Source: Planctomycetota bacterium
GTDB taxonomy: Bacteria; Planctomycetota; Phycisphaerae; Phycisphaerales; UBA5793
Length of the DNA stretch: 64,000 nucleotides
Reading direction: 5' to 3'
Assembly (NCBI GenBank): GCA_013112555.1
Contig: JABFGK010000001.1
Span: 1,896,581-1,960,580 of the forward strand
A model generated the notes under the pieces. The model was not told the DNA's origin. It worked only from the letters and a program-made list of their open reading frames with translations, and did not search any database. A program made the translations under genes and the position numbers. Below are positions 44,506 through 53,624 of this stretch, in pieces; position 1 is the stretch's first letter; every line of letters starts with the position of its first letter.

Positions 44506-44613
44506 GGGGATCGTCTGATACAGGTGCGCCGGGCGGCAAGGGTGGCACGGCCGATGTGAATCGCGACAGCGACGAGGACCACCCGTGTCTTCTCCCCGTC
44601 TCACGCCTCCACT

Positions 44614-44646
44614 CCGTCATTCCCGTGCACGCGGGAATCCAGGAAG
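44614..44646. repeat. REP-like repeat after pckA
   Basis: CCGTCATTCCCG, a short loop and CGGGAATCCAG form an inverted repeat (ATTCCCG/CGGGAAT). A related block lies at 53411-53442. It belongs to a type of dispersed palindromic repeat common in bacteria. Confidence 0.6.
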
Positions 44647-44677
44647 ATTCAGCAGTTGCGCTCCAACTGAGTGACCC

Positions 44678-44703
44678 GGCAGTAGGAATTAATTCCTACT
44701 GCC
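44678..44703. terminator. Perfect 26-bp palindrome between pckA and thpR
   Basis: Thirteen bases (GGCAGTAGGAATT) are followed immediately by their reverse complement. It lies between two convergent genes, 172 bases after pckA and 20 bases before the thpR stop. There is no T run, so it is either a weak bidirectional terminator or a protein-binding site. Confidence 0.55.
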
Positions 44704-44723
44704 TACCAAAACATGGAGTCAGG

Positions 44724-45338
44724 TCATTTCATCACCATCGGCAACTCAGCCACCACCTCATGCCGGGCGCCCTTCGGGTGCAGCACGCTCTTCATCAGTC
44801 GGATCGACTTCACGTCGAAAGCCGGAAGGCCATCCAGTGCCCGCTCGAACCGATCGACGTCCGTCACCCGGGCAGCCGGTCTGAAACGGCACAGTGTCAA
44901 ATGAGGTCGAAAACGGTTTCCCGGCCGGGCACGCGAAGAGCGCGCAAACCGGCGCGCCAACCGACTCTGCAACTCACGCAACTGACCCGGACTGTCAGTC
45001 TCAGCGGCAATCAGCCTGGGCGGGGGACCGGCCTCCGGCAGCGTCAGTAGGTGCTCCACCTGCAAATGAAATCCCGAGAGCCCCTTTTTTGCCCGATGCA
45101 GCGACTCCAGCACATCCTCAACCTTGCGAGGTGCGGTCTGCCCGATGAAATGCACCGTCATGTGGAGCTGTTCCATCCGAGTGACACGATACGAGTCTGG
45201 GTCCACATCAACCCGGTCCAACGCGGCCAGAAGGGACTCAGCCACATCCTGCGGTGGATAGATCCCCACGAAAAGTCGTATGGAATCACCGGTGGCCCCG
45301 CGATGTCTTCTCTTGCGACGGCTGGACTGTCTGGACAT
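44724..45338 (-). CDS. thpR: RNA 2',3'-cyclic phosphodiesterase (2H family)
   Basis: 204 residues from MSRQSSRRKR, with GGAT upstream. After a basic N-terminal stretch, the two HxT motifs of the 2H superfamily appear as LHMTVHF (His59, Thr61) and RPHLTL (His146, Thr148), the catalytic pairs. It opens RNA 2',3'-cyclic phosphates to 2'-phosphates and was first noted as an RNA ligase in reverse. The length fits the family (about 180-200). It converges on pckA. Confidence 0.9.
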   Translation of the reverse strand: MSRQSSRRKRRHRGATGDSIRLFVGIYPPQDVAESLLAALDRVDVDPDSYRVTRMEQLHMTVHFIGQTAPRKVEDVLESLHRAKKGLSGFHLQVEHLLTLPEAGPPPRLIAAETDSPGQLRELQSRLARRFARSSRARPGNRFRPHLTLCRFRPAARVTDVDRFERALDGLPAFDVKSIRLMKSVLHPKGARHEVVAELPMVMK

Positions 45339-45483
45339 GGCCTGTATCCTAGCCCCCACGACGATCAGTGATTCCGCCGAGTTATTGGGCTACCCTCCCT
45401 GAGGCAGCGAGGACCAATACGCAGCGAGATGAATGACGCAGTACCGAGCAAACTGACTCTTACCCGGAAGGAATGACCAGCAT

Positions 45484-46191
45484 ATGAAACCTGCTCTGAC
45501 GACCCTCAGCCTGTTTGTCGCAGCCACCGCACTGGCGGCCGGCGTCGGCACCACCGGGCTGCTGACCAACAGTTCAAATGACTTCTCGAAGATGCCGCCG
45601 GCACCCGGCTCGGTCCACAAGATCGTCACGGAGTTTCCGGTGTCCATCACGCAGGCGATTGATGCTGCCCAGCAGGCAACCGGCGGTATCGCTTACGCTG
45701 CTTCGTCAAACGCGGAAGACGATGCACCTGCTTATCATGTAATGACTGCAAGCGAAAACGAGTTCCGCAAAATTGTGATTGACGGAAGGACAGGTACCGT
45801 GACGAGCGACGATGTAGTCCCCCGCTTCCCCGGGGAGCCCGTCGAGGGCGAACCGACCACAACTGAATCCGGCCTCATGTACTACGACATCAATGTCGGC
45901 GACGGCGATCAGCCGGAAGGCACCAATGCTGTCGTGACCGTGCACTATACAGGCTGGCTCGTTGACGGCACCAAGTTTGACAGTTCCGTCGACCGTGGGC
46001 AGGCTGCGAGCTTCCCACTGAACCGCGTCATCCCCGGCTGGACCGAGGGCGTCAGCACCATGAAGGTCGGCGGCAAGCGCAAGTTGATCATCCCCTTCGA
46101 ACTCGGTTACGGCGATCGTGGCTCACCGCCGGTCATCCCCCCGAAGGCCATGCTCATCTTCGACGTCGAACTGATCAAGATCGGGGAGTAA
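45484..46191 (+). CDS. Secreted FKBP-type peptidyl-prolyl isomerase with PepSY-like domain
   Basis: 235 residues. A signal peptide (MKPALTTLSLFVAATALAAG, about residues 1-20) leads to a PepSY-like segment (TQAIDAAQQATGG to IVIDGRTGTVT, about 58-112), then an FKBP domain from about 130 to the end with VTVHYTGWLVDGTKFDSS, VIPGWTEGV and FDVELIKI. FKBPs speed cis-trans proline isomerisation and fold exported proteins. An AAGGAATG ribosome site precedes the ATG. The pairing with PepSY is unusual but both parts are easy to see. Confidence 0.88.
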   Translation: MKPALTTLSLFVAATALAAGVGTTGLLTNSSNDFSKMPPAPGSVHKIVTEFPVSITQAIDAAQQATGGIAYAASSNAEDDAPAYHVMTASENEFRKIVIDGRTGTVTSDDVVPRFPGEPVEGEPTTTESGLMYYDINVGDGDQPEGTNAVVTVHYTGWLVDGTKFDSSVDRGQAASFPLNRVIPGWTEGVSTMKVGGKRKLIIPFELGYGDRGSPPVIPPKAMLIFDVELIKIGE

Positions 46192-46244
46192 CAACCCGGC
46201 CGGGCCGATGGTCCGAGAACCGGATCGACTGAGAACACACGACG

Positions 46245-46271
46245 GCCGGTCGCCTGCTGCAGGCGGCCGGC
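46245..46271 (+). terminator. Terminator after the FKBP gene
   Basis: GCCGGT and CGCCTG pair with CAGGCG and GCCGGC around a CTG loop, 53 bases after the stop; a TTGTTC run follows. Confidence 0.65.
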
Positions 46272-46450
46272 TTGTTCATTGGTCATCCACACCGATGGTT
46301 TCGCCGAATAACTTCAATCAAATGTCGGTTGTGTCAGAAGTAGTGCGTGTTCAATCGCCCGGCTTCTGGTACCATCATCATTGCAGTGATGCCGAAGCAC
46401 ACGGTATCGATGCACCAGCGATGCAGCACTGCCTGACTGAGAGGAACACG

Positions 46451-48106
46451 ATGAGAAAAATGAATCGACTTCCGATTTCTGTCCCCACCACTGCTGCCAC
46501 ACTCTGCGCCGCGGCACTTGTGACCACTTCCGCTCTCGCGCAGCAGGGTGTACAGATCAACACCGATGCAAACGGGCGGGACAAGACGGGTGACGCCGGG
46601 AACGAGCCGTCGATCGCCGTAAGCCCGACCAACCCGCTCCAGATTGTCATCGGCTGGCGCGAGTTTCCGACAGTCAATTCTGATGCTCGCAAGGCAGGAT
46701 TCGGCTACTCCCATGACGGCGGCCTGACCTGGACCAACGGCGGGTACCTCGACCCACCGCCCGGCTGGTCACAATCCACCCAACAGACAGACCCGGTTCT
46801 CGGTGCCGATTCATCGGGGACATTCTTCTACTGGAGCGAACCGTTCCGGCCCGACGCAGCCCAATGGATCTACCCGTCCACCGACGGCGGCGTCACCTGG
46901 GGCACGCCCTCGGCAGCCCAGAGCCCCACCAATGGTGACAAGGATTGGATGGCGATCGACACGACCGGCGGCGTCGGCGATGGCCACATCTATGGTGGGT
47001 GGAACCACTTCAACCTCGGCGGCCAGTGCTTCGTCCGATCCACCGATGGAGGCAACTCCTTCTCAACACCGGTCCGTATTGCAGATGCAGGCGGCACGCA
47101 GTGGATGATGCACTTTGCCGTCGACCCGGACGGCGATGTGTATGCAGCCTGGCGCAACATGAGCCGCAATGCCATTTACATCACGAAGTCGACCAACGCC
47201 AAGAACGCAGGCACCACCCCGACGTTCGATGCCTTCGGCTCCGGCGGCTATAACGGCCTGGACATCAAGATCGACAGCGGGAACGACCCCGACTTCCTCG
47301 GGATCAATCCAGTCGGCTTCCATCAGATCTACCTCGGCATTGACCATTCCAACGGCCCGCGCAGAGGCTGGGTCTACTGCCTCTGGGCCGACAAACGACG
47401 CGATGGCAGCGACATTTACTTTGCCCGCAGCAACGACGGTGGCTTCACCTGGGTGACCGGTATCCGGGTCAACGACGACCCCTCCGGTACCTACCAGTGG
47501 ATGCCGGCCATGTCCGTTGCACCGAACGGCCGAATCGATGCGTGCTGGTATGACACCCGCAATCACAGCGGCACGTACCCGAACTCGGAAATGTTCTACT
47601 CGTTCTCGCTTGACGGCGGCGACCATTGGTCCGTCGGCCGTCGAATCAGCGACAGTTTCAGCACTCGCATCGGCTGGCCCTCGCAGCAGAAGATCGGCGA
47701 CTATATCGACAGCCGCTCGGACAGCGACTCAATGATGATTGCCTACGCAGCCACCTTCACCGGCGGGCAGGATGTCTACTTCATGCGTGTCGAACCGACG
47801 CTGCTGACCGTGGACAACCTCGTGGCCGGGCAGAACGCCCACATTGCCGTCACCGGCGCGGTTCCCAACAAACCCGTCTGGGTGGCAGCCAGCACAAGCG
47901 GCACCGGCTCGACCTATGTCTCGCAGCTCACGGTGTACCTCGGGCTTGATCAACCCTTCCAGGTTGACAAGCAGGTCAAGGCCGATGCAAACGGAAACGC
48001 TTCCTGGGATGTTTTTGTTCCCAATGCCGGCAAGGGCCAGCAGGTGTGGTTCCAGGCAGTGCAATCAGAAAACGGCTCGAACATGGTGTCGGGCGTGATT
48101 CAGTAG
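46451..48106 (+). CDS. Secreted BNR/sialidase-like protein, paralog 1
   Basis: 551 residues from MRKMNRLPIS, with a GAGAGG ribosome site. A signal peptide (to about residue 30, ending SALAQQ) is followed by a six-bladed-propeller pattern of Asp boxes: SHDGGLTW, STDGGVTW, STDGGNSF, SNDGGFTW and SLDGGDHW. The last 100 residues are the shared C-terminal domain (VAGQNAHIAVTGAVPNK to VWFQAVQSENG). Asp-box propellers include sialidases and other glycan hydrolases, but I cannot see a full catalytic Arg triad, so glycan binding is as likely as hydrolysis. Confidence 0.8.
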   Translation: MRKMNRLPISVPTTAATLCAAALVTTSALAQQGVQINTDANGRDKTGDAGNEPSIAVSPTNPLQIVIGWREFPTVNSDARKAGFGYSHDGGLTWTNGGYLDPPPGWSQSTQQTDPVLGADSSGTFFYWSEPFRPDAAQWIYPSTDGGVTWGTPSAAQSPTNGDKDWMAIDTTGGVGDGHIYGGWNHFNLGGQCFVRSTDGGNSFSTPVRIADAGGTQWMMHFAVDPDGDVYAAWRNMSRNAIYITKSTNAKNAGTTPTFDAFGSGGYNGLDIKIDSGNDPDFLGINPVGFHQIYLGIDHSNGPRRGWVYCLWADKRRDGSDIYFARSNDGGFTWVTGIRVNDDPSGTYQWMPAMSVAPNGRIDACWYDTRNHSGTYPNSEMFYSFSLDGGDHWSVGRRISDSFSTRIGWPSQQKIGDYIDSRSDSDSMMIAYAATFTGGQDVYFMRVEPTLLTVDNLVAGQNAHIAVTGAVPNKPVWVAASTSGTGSTYVSQLTVYLGLDQPFQVDKQVKADANGNASWDVFVPNAGKGQQVWFQAVQSENGSNMVSGVIQ

Positions 48107-48166
48107 TGATGAAGGAAACAGGCAAGGGGTAAGAGTGACCGAATGGGATGGGATGGGATGACCTGC

Positions 48167-48217
48167 GAGACGCCCGCCCCACCGAGACGCCCGCCCCACC
48201 GAGACGCCCGGGCCACT
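48167..48217 (+). repeat. Three tandem 17-bp repeats
   Basis: GAGACGCCCGCCCCACC twice, then a third copy with three changes, preceded by a run of GGGAT units. It lies in the 143-base gap between paralogs 1 and 2. Confidence 0.85.
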
Positions 48218-48249
48218 GAGACTGACTTTATTGAGGATGGGATGATCAC

Positions 48250-49851
48250 ATGAGTACTCGAATCGTATCGACCGCTGCCGCCGCCGCCGTGGCTGCCATG
48301 AGTCTGTCCGGTCATGTGTTGGCGCAGCCGGTTGACAACGGGGTCCAGATCAATACCGACAACGCCGGCAACAACATCGTCGGCGATGCGGCCAACGAAC
48401 CCTCGTTTGCCGTCAGCACCATTGACCCGGACGTCCTGGTTGTCGGTTGGCGTCAGTTCCCGACCATCTCCTCGGATGTGCGTTATGGCGGCTATGGCCT
48501 GTCATGGGACGGCGGGCGAACCTGGACCTACGGCGGCGACCTCGATCCCCCGCCCGGGGCCGGCCCGAATGCGAACCAGTCCGATCCCGTGCTTGCCGTT
48601 GATGATGCCGGTTCCTTCTTTTACAACAGCCTCGTCTTCCGATCCAGCAAGGACGGGCAAACCGTCTACCGCAGTGACGATGACGGCGTGACGTGGCAGA
48701 CGCCGAACTACATCGAGTTCGGCTTCCTCGACAAGAACTGGTACAACATCGACACGACCGGAGTCAGTCGGAATCACTACTGCATCTGGGGCAACTCGAC
48801 GATCTTCTTCAAGCGCTCCACTGATGAGGGCGTCACCTGGCCTTCGCCGCTGAGCCTCGGCCAGGGCATTTCCTCGTATGTCTCGATCGCCCCGGACGGA
48901 ACGGTCTACACCGGCTGGTGGGAGTACTGGACTGATACCGTCAAGGTCCGCAGGTCGGACAACGCATGGGACGGCTCGAGGACGCCGACGTTCAATAGTG
49001 CGAGAAGTCTCGACTTCGGTGCCTGGCCGTACCAGTTCCCACTCAACCCAGACGGCGGTGCCGGCCAGTTCTATATCGAAGCCGATCCCTCCGGCGGTGC
49101 CCGGGCCGATTGGGTCTATGCCCTGTCCTCCGGCATCCCGGCCAACGACGCCTGCGAAGTCTTCTTCTCACGCAGTACCGACCGTGGCGATTCCTGGTCC
49201 ACCCCCATTACGATCAACGACGACTCAGACCCGAACGATTACCAGTGGATGGCTGTGATGTCGGTGTCGCCCGGCGGCCGTATCGACGCTGCCTGGCTTG
49301 ACACGCGTGACGACCCGAACCATACCTGGTCGCGCTTGTACTACTCGTATTCCTACGACGGCGGCATCACCTGGGCGCCGAACCGGGCACTGTCCGATGC
49401 CTTCGACCCGCTGGTCGGCTGGCCCCAGCAGCGCAAGATTGGCGACTACTTCCAGAGCCAGTCGGACACCGGCGGCGTCGGGATCGTCTACCCGGCCACC
49501 TTCAACGGCGAGCAGGACCTCTACTTCCGACGTGCGCACCCGATCCTGCTCGACGCAGACCAGATGTTCGGCGGGCAGAATGTCGAGATTCGAATCACCG
49601 GTGCCAAGCCGAACCAGAACGCGTTTCTGGCCTACAGCCTGCGCGGCGAAGGCCGGACACACGTCAGTTTCCTTGATGTCGATGTCGAACTCAAGAGCCC
49701 GATTCAGGCCGGCAGCAGTGTCATGACCGATGCCAACGGCGATGCCTCGTGGACGTTAGGAGTACCCAATGCAGCCACCGGCCGAACCGTCTGGCTCCAG
49801 TCTGTCCAGCAGCAGAACGCAAGCAACGTGGTGAAGCAGACCGTGCAGTAA
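48250..49851 (+). CDS. Secreted BNR/sialidase-like protein, paralog 2
   Basis: 533 residues, with a signal peptide (MSTRIVSTAAAAAVAAMSLS, ending near VLAQ). Propeller repeats include SWDGGRTW, SDDDGVTW, STDEGVTW, STDRGDSW and SYDGGITW, close to paralog 1. The C-terminal domain is GQNVEIRITGAKPNQ to VWLQSVQQQNASN. The mature N-terminus (GVQINTDNAGNNIVGDAANEPSFAV) is nearly the same as in paralog 3, and both end NVVKQTVQ or NVIKQTVQ, pointing to a recent tandem duplication. Probably exported to the cell surface or medium. Confidence 0.8.
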   Translation: MSTRIVSTAAAAAVAAMSLSGHVLAQPVDNGVQINTDNAGNNIVGDAANEPSFAVSTIDPDVLVVGWRQFPTISSDVRYGGYGLSWDGGRTWTYGGDLDPPPGAGPNANQSDPVLAVDDAGSFFYNSLVFRSSKDGQTVYRSDDDGVTWQTPNYIEFGFLDKNWYNIDTTGVSRNHYCIWGNSTIFFKRSTDEGVTWPSPLSLGQGISSYVSIAPDGTVYTGWWEYWTDTVKVRRSDNAWDGSRTPTFNSARSLDFGAWPYQFPLNPDGGAGQFYIEADPSGGARADWVYALSSGIPANDACEVFFSRSTDRGDSWSTPITINDDSDPNDYQWMAVMSVSPGGRIDAAWLDTRDDPNHTWSRLYYSYSYDGGITWAPNRALSDAFDPLVGWPQQRKIGDYFQSQSDTGGVGIVYPATFNGEQDLYFRRAHPILLDADQMFGGQNVEIRITGAKPNQNAFLAYSLRGEGRTHVSFLDVDVELKSPIQAGSSVMTDANGDASWTLGVPNAATGRTVWLQSVQQQNASNVVKQTVQ

Positions 49852-49900
49852 GGCTGCGATTGACGGTCCAGAGAGGGTGGCGAAAGGGGGCAGAACAAAC

Positions 49901-51514
49901 GTGAGATCGTTGAACGCATCTCGTTGCTGTCACTGCGCCTGCATCGCCATTACAGCCATCTGCATCGGCATGACAGCGTCAACCGCTCACGCCCAGCCCA
50001 TCATCAACGGCGTCCAGATCAACACCGACTCACGCGGCCGTAACATCGTTGGCGATGCCGCCAACGAACCGTCGTTTGCCGTCAGTCCTGTTGATCCTTA
50101 TGTCATGGTGGTCGGATGGCGCCAGTTCGACACGATCTCTTCGGATGTGAGGTACGCGGGCTATGCGTTATCGTGGGACGGAGGCTGGACATGGATGAAC
50201 GGGGGTACACTCGACCCGCCGCCTGAAGCCGGCCCTGATTACAATCAGTCCGATCCAGTACTTGCAGTCGATGAGAGCGGTTCCTTTTTCTATAACGGTC
50301 TCATGTGGTCGACTCCACAGAATGGCCTGATGGTGTACCGCTCAGATGACGGTGGCGCCAATTGGCAGGATCCGATATACGTCAACGATCGCGGGGCTGA
50401 CAAGAATTGGTACACCGTCGATCGCAGCGGAGTCAGCCGCCATCACTATTGCATCTGGGGCCCATCGAGGGTCAAGTTCATGCGATCAACTGATGAGGGT
50501 GTGACCTGGCCCCGGCTATTTATCTACATGGATGGCACTACCATGTCCTACGTTTCAGTAGGGCCTGATGGGGCTGTATACGTGAGTGCGTGGGAAAATG
50601 GCGTACATGTTCAGCGCTCGGACAACGCAAGTGATCCGACGCAGGATCCTGAGTTCACCGACTCGGCAATCGTGGATCTGGGAGTACCACCTTTCTACCT
50701 TCCCGTCAATCCTGCAGGAGCAAGTTGCCAGACCTACGTCGAAGCCGACTATTCCGGCGGCAAGCGCGACAGCTGGGTCTATCTGCTGTCCTCCGGCGTA
50801 CCTGATGATGACGTCTGCGACGTCTTCTTCGCGCGTAGCACAGATCGTGGCGACACTTGGAGCGATCGCATCCGGGTCAACGACGATCCCGACCCAAACG
50901 ACTACCAATGGATGGCCGCCATGTCCGTCTCACGCGGCGGGCGGATCGATGCCGTCTGGTTCGACACACGCGACGATCCCGGCCACTTCATGTCGCGCCT
51001 GTACTACTCATACTCCTACGATGGCGGCCTCACCTGGGCACCCAACAGGCCGCTCACCGATGCCTTCGACCCATCGCTCGGGTATCCCAACCAGGACAAG
51101 ATCGGCGACTACTTCCAGTGCCAATCCGACAACGGCGGCGTGGGTGTCGTGTACCCGGCCACCTTCAACGGCGAACAGGATATCTACTTCCGGCGAGCCA
51201 ATCCGATTCTGCTCGAAGCCGACCAGATGATCGGCGGGCAGAATGCTGAGATTCGCATCACAGGCGCCAAGCCGAATGCCAACACATACCTGGCCTACAG
51301 CCGGCACGGCCGGTCCCGAACGAATGTCCCACCGCTGGATGTTGATGTCGAGTTGGAGAATCCTGTGCGACTCGGGGACACGGCGCGGACCAATGCCCAG
51401 GGCGAGGCCGCTTGGGTGGTGCCCGTCCCGCTCAACGCGACCGGTCAAACCGTGTGGCTCCAGTCGATCCAATACCGAAACGCGAGTAACGTCATCAAAC
51501 AAACCGTGCAATAA
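49901..51514 (+). CDS. Secreted BNR/sialidase-like protein, paralog 3
   Basis: 537 residues from the GTG at 49901, which has GGGGG ten bases upstream; an in-frame GTG at 49877 is possible but has no ribosome site. The signal peptide runs to AHAQP. Asp boxes: SWDGGWTW, SDDGGANW, STDEGVTW, STDRGDTW and SYDGGLTW. It ends with the shared C-terminal domain, RITGAKPNANTYLAYSRHGRS to YRNASN. Close relative of paralog 2. Confidence 0.78.
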   Translation: MRSLNASRCCHCACIAITAICIGMTASTAHAQPIINGVQINTDSRGRNIVGDAANEPSFAVSPVDPYVMVVGWRQFDTISSDVRYAGYALSWDGGWTWMNGGTLDPPPEAGPDYNQSDPVLAVDESGSFFYNGLMWSTPQNGLMVYRSDDGGANWQDPIYVNDRGADKNWYTVDRSGVSRHHYCIWGPSRVKFMRSTDEGVTWPRLFIYMDGTTMSYVSVGPDGAVYVSAWENGVHVQRSDNASDPTQDPEFTDSAIVDLGVPPFYLPVNPAGASCQTYVEADYSGGKRDSWVYLLSSGVPDDDVCDVFFARSTDRGDTWSDRIRVNDDPDPNDYQWMAAMSVSRGGRIDAVWFDTRDDPGHFMSRLYYSYSYDGGLTWAPNRPLTDAFDPSLGYPNQDKIGDYFQCQSDNGGVGVVYPATFNGEQDIYFRRANPILLEADQMIGGQNAEIRITGAKPNANTYLAYSRHGRSRTNVPPLDVDVELENPVRLGDTARTNAQGEAAWVVPVPLNATGQTVWLQSIQYRNASNVIKQTVQ

Positions 51515-51614
51515 ACGGGACATGTACGGTCTTGTGTACAAGGGCGGCCAAGTAGCGACCGCCTGCAATCCAAACTCACCAGTGGATGGTGCGACGATAG
51601 TGGAGAGATCAGCA

Positions 51615-53219
51615 ATGAACGTGAACGGAACTCGGATTCTCACGACCTCCTCAATCGTGGTCGCTGCGCTGTCAGCGGCTTCGACTCTCGCTTTTCAGCA
51701 GCCGCTCCACACATCAGGGGCCGACGGGGCACTTGATGCTCAGGCTGAGTCGGTGATGGCGCGCTTTGACGGCCACAAAGTCATCCGTGCCTGGATCGAG
51801 AGTGAGGAGGAACTCGAACTCGTCCACTTCCTCTCCGATGACATCTGGAACGACACCTACGGAATTGGCGGGCCACTCGACTTCCGCATCACACCGGAGA
51901 TGTACGACATCCTGGTCGGCTCCGGCCTGCCGTTCGAAGTCATGATCGACGATGTCCAGGTCCTCATCGACGCCGAGCGCGCCGACGATGGCTTCGAGAA
52001 CCCAGCCGAGGACCCGTTCTTCAATGACTACCAGCGACTCTCCGACGTCGTTGCCTACATGAATACGCTGGCCAACCTCCGCCCGGACCTGGCCGAAGTC
52101 GTTGATATCGGCGATACCGTCCGTGGCCGGGACATCTTTGCCCTCCGCATCACCGGGCCGAACTTCGAACCGACCCGACCCGGCCTGCTCATCCACGGCG
52201 GGCAGCACGCCCGTGAATGGATTACGGTCTCTGCAAACTGCTACATTGCTGACACGCTGATCCGCCAGTATGACACCGATCCGTATATCAAGGACCTTGT
52301 CGATACCCGCGAGTGGTGGATCATCCCGGTCATGAACCCGGACGGCTATGAGTACACCTGGACCAACTACCGGCTCTGGCGCAAGAATCGGCGGAGTTCG
52401 TATGGCGTTGATCTGAACCGCAACTGGGGATACCACTGGGGCGGGCCCGGATCCAGTGACAGCACGAACAGAGAGACGTATCGAGGCGATGCCCCGTTCT
52501 CCGAGCCGGAAACTCAGGCGATGCGCGACCTGTGCCTGGACCACCCGAACATCGTCGGGCATATCGACATCCACAGTTACTCGCAGTTGATCCTCTACCC
52601 GTGGGGCTGGACACGCTACCTGCCGCCTTACAACGACACCTTTGATGCCATCAGCAGCGAGATGGATCAGCGTATCGAGGCACTGTATGGCACCATTTGG
52701 CGCTACGGGCCGGTGTACACGACTATCTACCCGGCCAGCGGCGTCAGCAGTGACTGGACCTTTGGTGATCGGCGCATCTGGGGCTTTGCCTTCGAACTGC
52801 GCGACCGCGGCCAGTACGGATTCGTCCTGCCCAAGAGCCAGTTGCTTCCGGCATCAAAGGAAGCCCGTGAAGGTGTGTTTGTTCTGGCCGAGCAGGAACT
52901 GGAGCCGTTGATGGTCCTTGATGTCGGATGGCTTGAGCGAGGTCAGCCGGCTGAGTTCAAGGTCACACGGGCCACGCCGGGGTCAGACGTGTACTTCTTC
53001 TACAGCATCAGAGGCGATGACGAACAGACCTTCTGGCCCGATCTGAACGTGACGCTGGATATCGAGAGCCCCTTGATGGCAGCCACGGCAACGGCAGATG
53101 CCTCCGGGACGGCCATTCTGAATCGAACCATGCCCAATCTCAGGGCGCTGATCGTGATCTGGCTCCAGGCTGCTGAATACGGCCGCACGACGAACGTCGT
53201 CCTGACCCAGATCAACTGA
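51615..53219 (+). CDS. Secreted zinc carboxypeptidase (M14)
   Basis: 534 residues, with a signal peptide to about residue 27 and a GGAGAGATC ribosome site. A propeptide-like region (40-120) leads to the M14 domain: HGGQHAREW with zinc ligands His198 and Glu201, YGVDLNRNWGYHW for substrate binding, His320 in HIDIHSYSQ, and the catalytic Glu394 in GFAFELRDRG. The last 100 residues are the C-terminal domain shared with the subtilase and the three propeller proteins. It trims C-terminal residues from peptides outside the cell. Confidence 0.92.
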   Translation: MNVNGTRILTTSSIVVAALSAASTLAFQQPLHTSGADGALDAQAESVMARFDGHKVIRAWIESEEELELVHFLSDDIWNDTYGIGGPLDFRITPEMYDILVGSGLPFEVMIDDVQVLIDAERADDGFENPAEDPFFNDYQRLSDVVAYMNTLANLRPDLAEVVDIGDTVRGRDIFALRITGPNFEPTRPGLLIHGGQHAREWITVSANCYIADTLIRQYDTDPYIKDLVDTREWWIIPVMNPDGYEYTWTNYRLWRKNRRSSYGVDLNRNWGYHWGGPGSSDSTNRETYRGDAPFSEPETQAMRDLCLDHPNIVGHIDIHSYSQLILYPWGWTRYLPPYNDTFDAISSEMDQRIEALYGTIWRYGPVYTTIYPASGVSSDWTFGDRRIWGFAFELRDRGQYGFVLPKSQLLPASKEAREGVFVLAEQELEPLMVLDVGWLERGQPAEFKVTRATPGSDVYFFYSIRGDDEQTFWPDLNVTLDIESPLMAATATADASGTAILNRTMPNLRALIVIWLQAAEYGRTTNVVLTQIN

Positions 53220-53346
53220 CTGACCTGGCCGGATTGGCCGGTTGGTTGTGTGTGAATTGGTTCTTCCCGAATGACACGAGAGAGAACCCGTCGTCTCCCT
53301 TTCTTCCGGTTCGCCAATCTCCCGATTGGTTCTTCCTCTCCGCCCA

Positions 53347-53397
53347 CCGCCACCACCGGTGGCGGCTTTGTGAGCCCCGGCGTATTCACCGGGGGCT
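53347..53397 (+). terminator. Tandem terminator-like hairpins after the M14 gene
   Basis: CCGCCACC-ACC-GGTGGCGG followed by CTTTGTG, then a second AGCCCCGG/CCGGGGGCT hairpin. The 53220-53624 gap holds these, a REP-like repeat and the terminator of the minus-strand operon, with no gene. Confidence 0.65.
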
Positions 53398-53410
53398 AAT
53401 CACCCCTCCT

Positions 53411-53442
53411 CCGTCATCCCGGCGCAGGCTGGGATCCAGGGA
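53411..53442. repeat. REP-like repeat, second copy
   Basis: CCGTCATCCCGG, a short loop and CTGGGATCCAGGG, an imperfect inverted repeat related to 44614-44646. Confidence 0.55.
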
Positions 53443-53541
53443 GATGAATGTGATCCATACGGTTATTCTGCCGGATCTTCCGCTCAAAGCAGCGTTGATC
53501 CAGCCTACTTCCCTTCCGCCGCTACCGGTGCCGGCATGACG

Positions 53542-53584
53542 AAAAAAAGAGCCCCGGGCATGCGATTGCACACACCCGAGGCTC
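53542..53584 (-). terminator. Terminator of the GlmL/DUF6754 operon
   Basis: On the minus strand GAGCCTCGGG pairs with CCCGGGGCTC (one mismatch) and seven T follow. It lies 40 bases after the last gene of the operon. Confidence 0.8.
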
Positions 53585-53624
53585 GAATTTGTTTCACGGA
53601 ATCAACCCGACTGAAGAAACGCCG

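Noticed and set aside
43759..44604. Minus-strand frame of 281 codons inside pckA
   Set aside because: Shadow of a conserved enzyme; no ribosome site and no motif.
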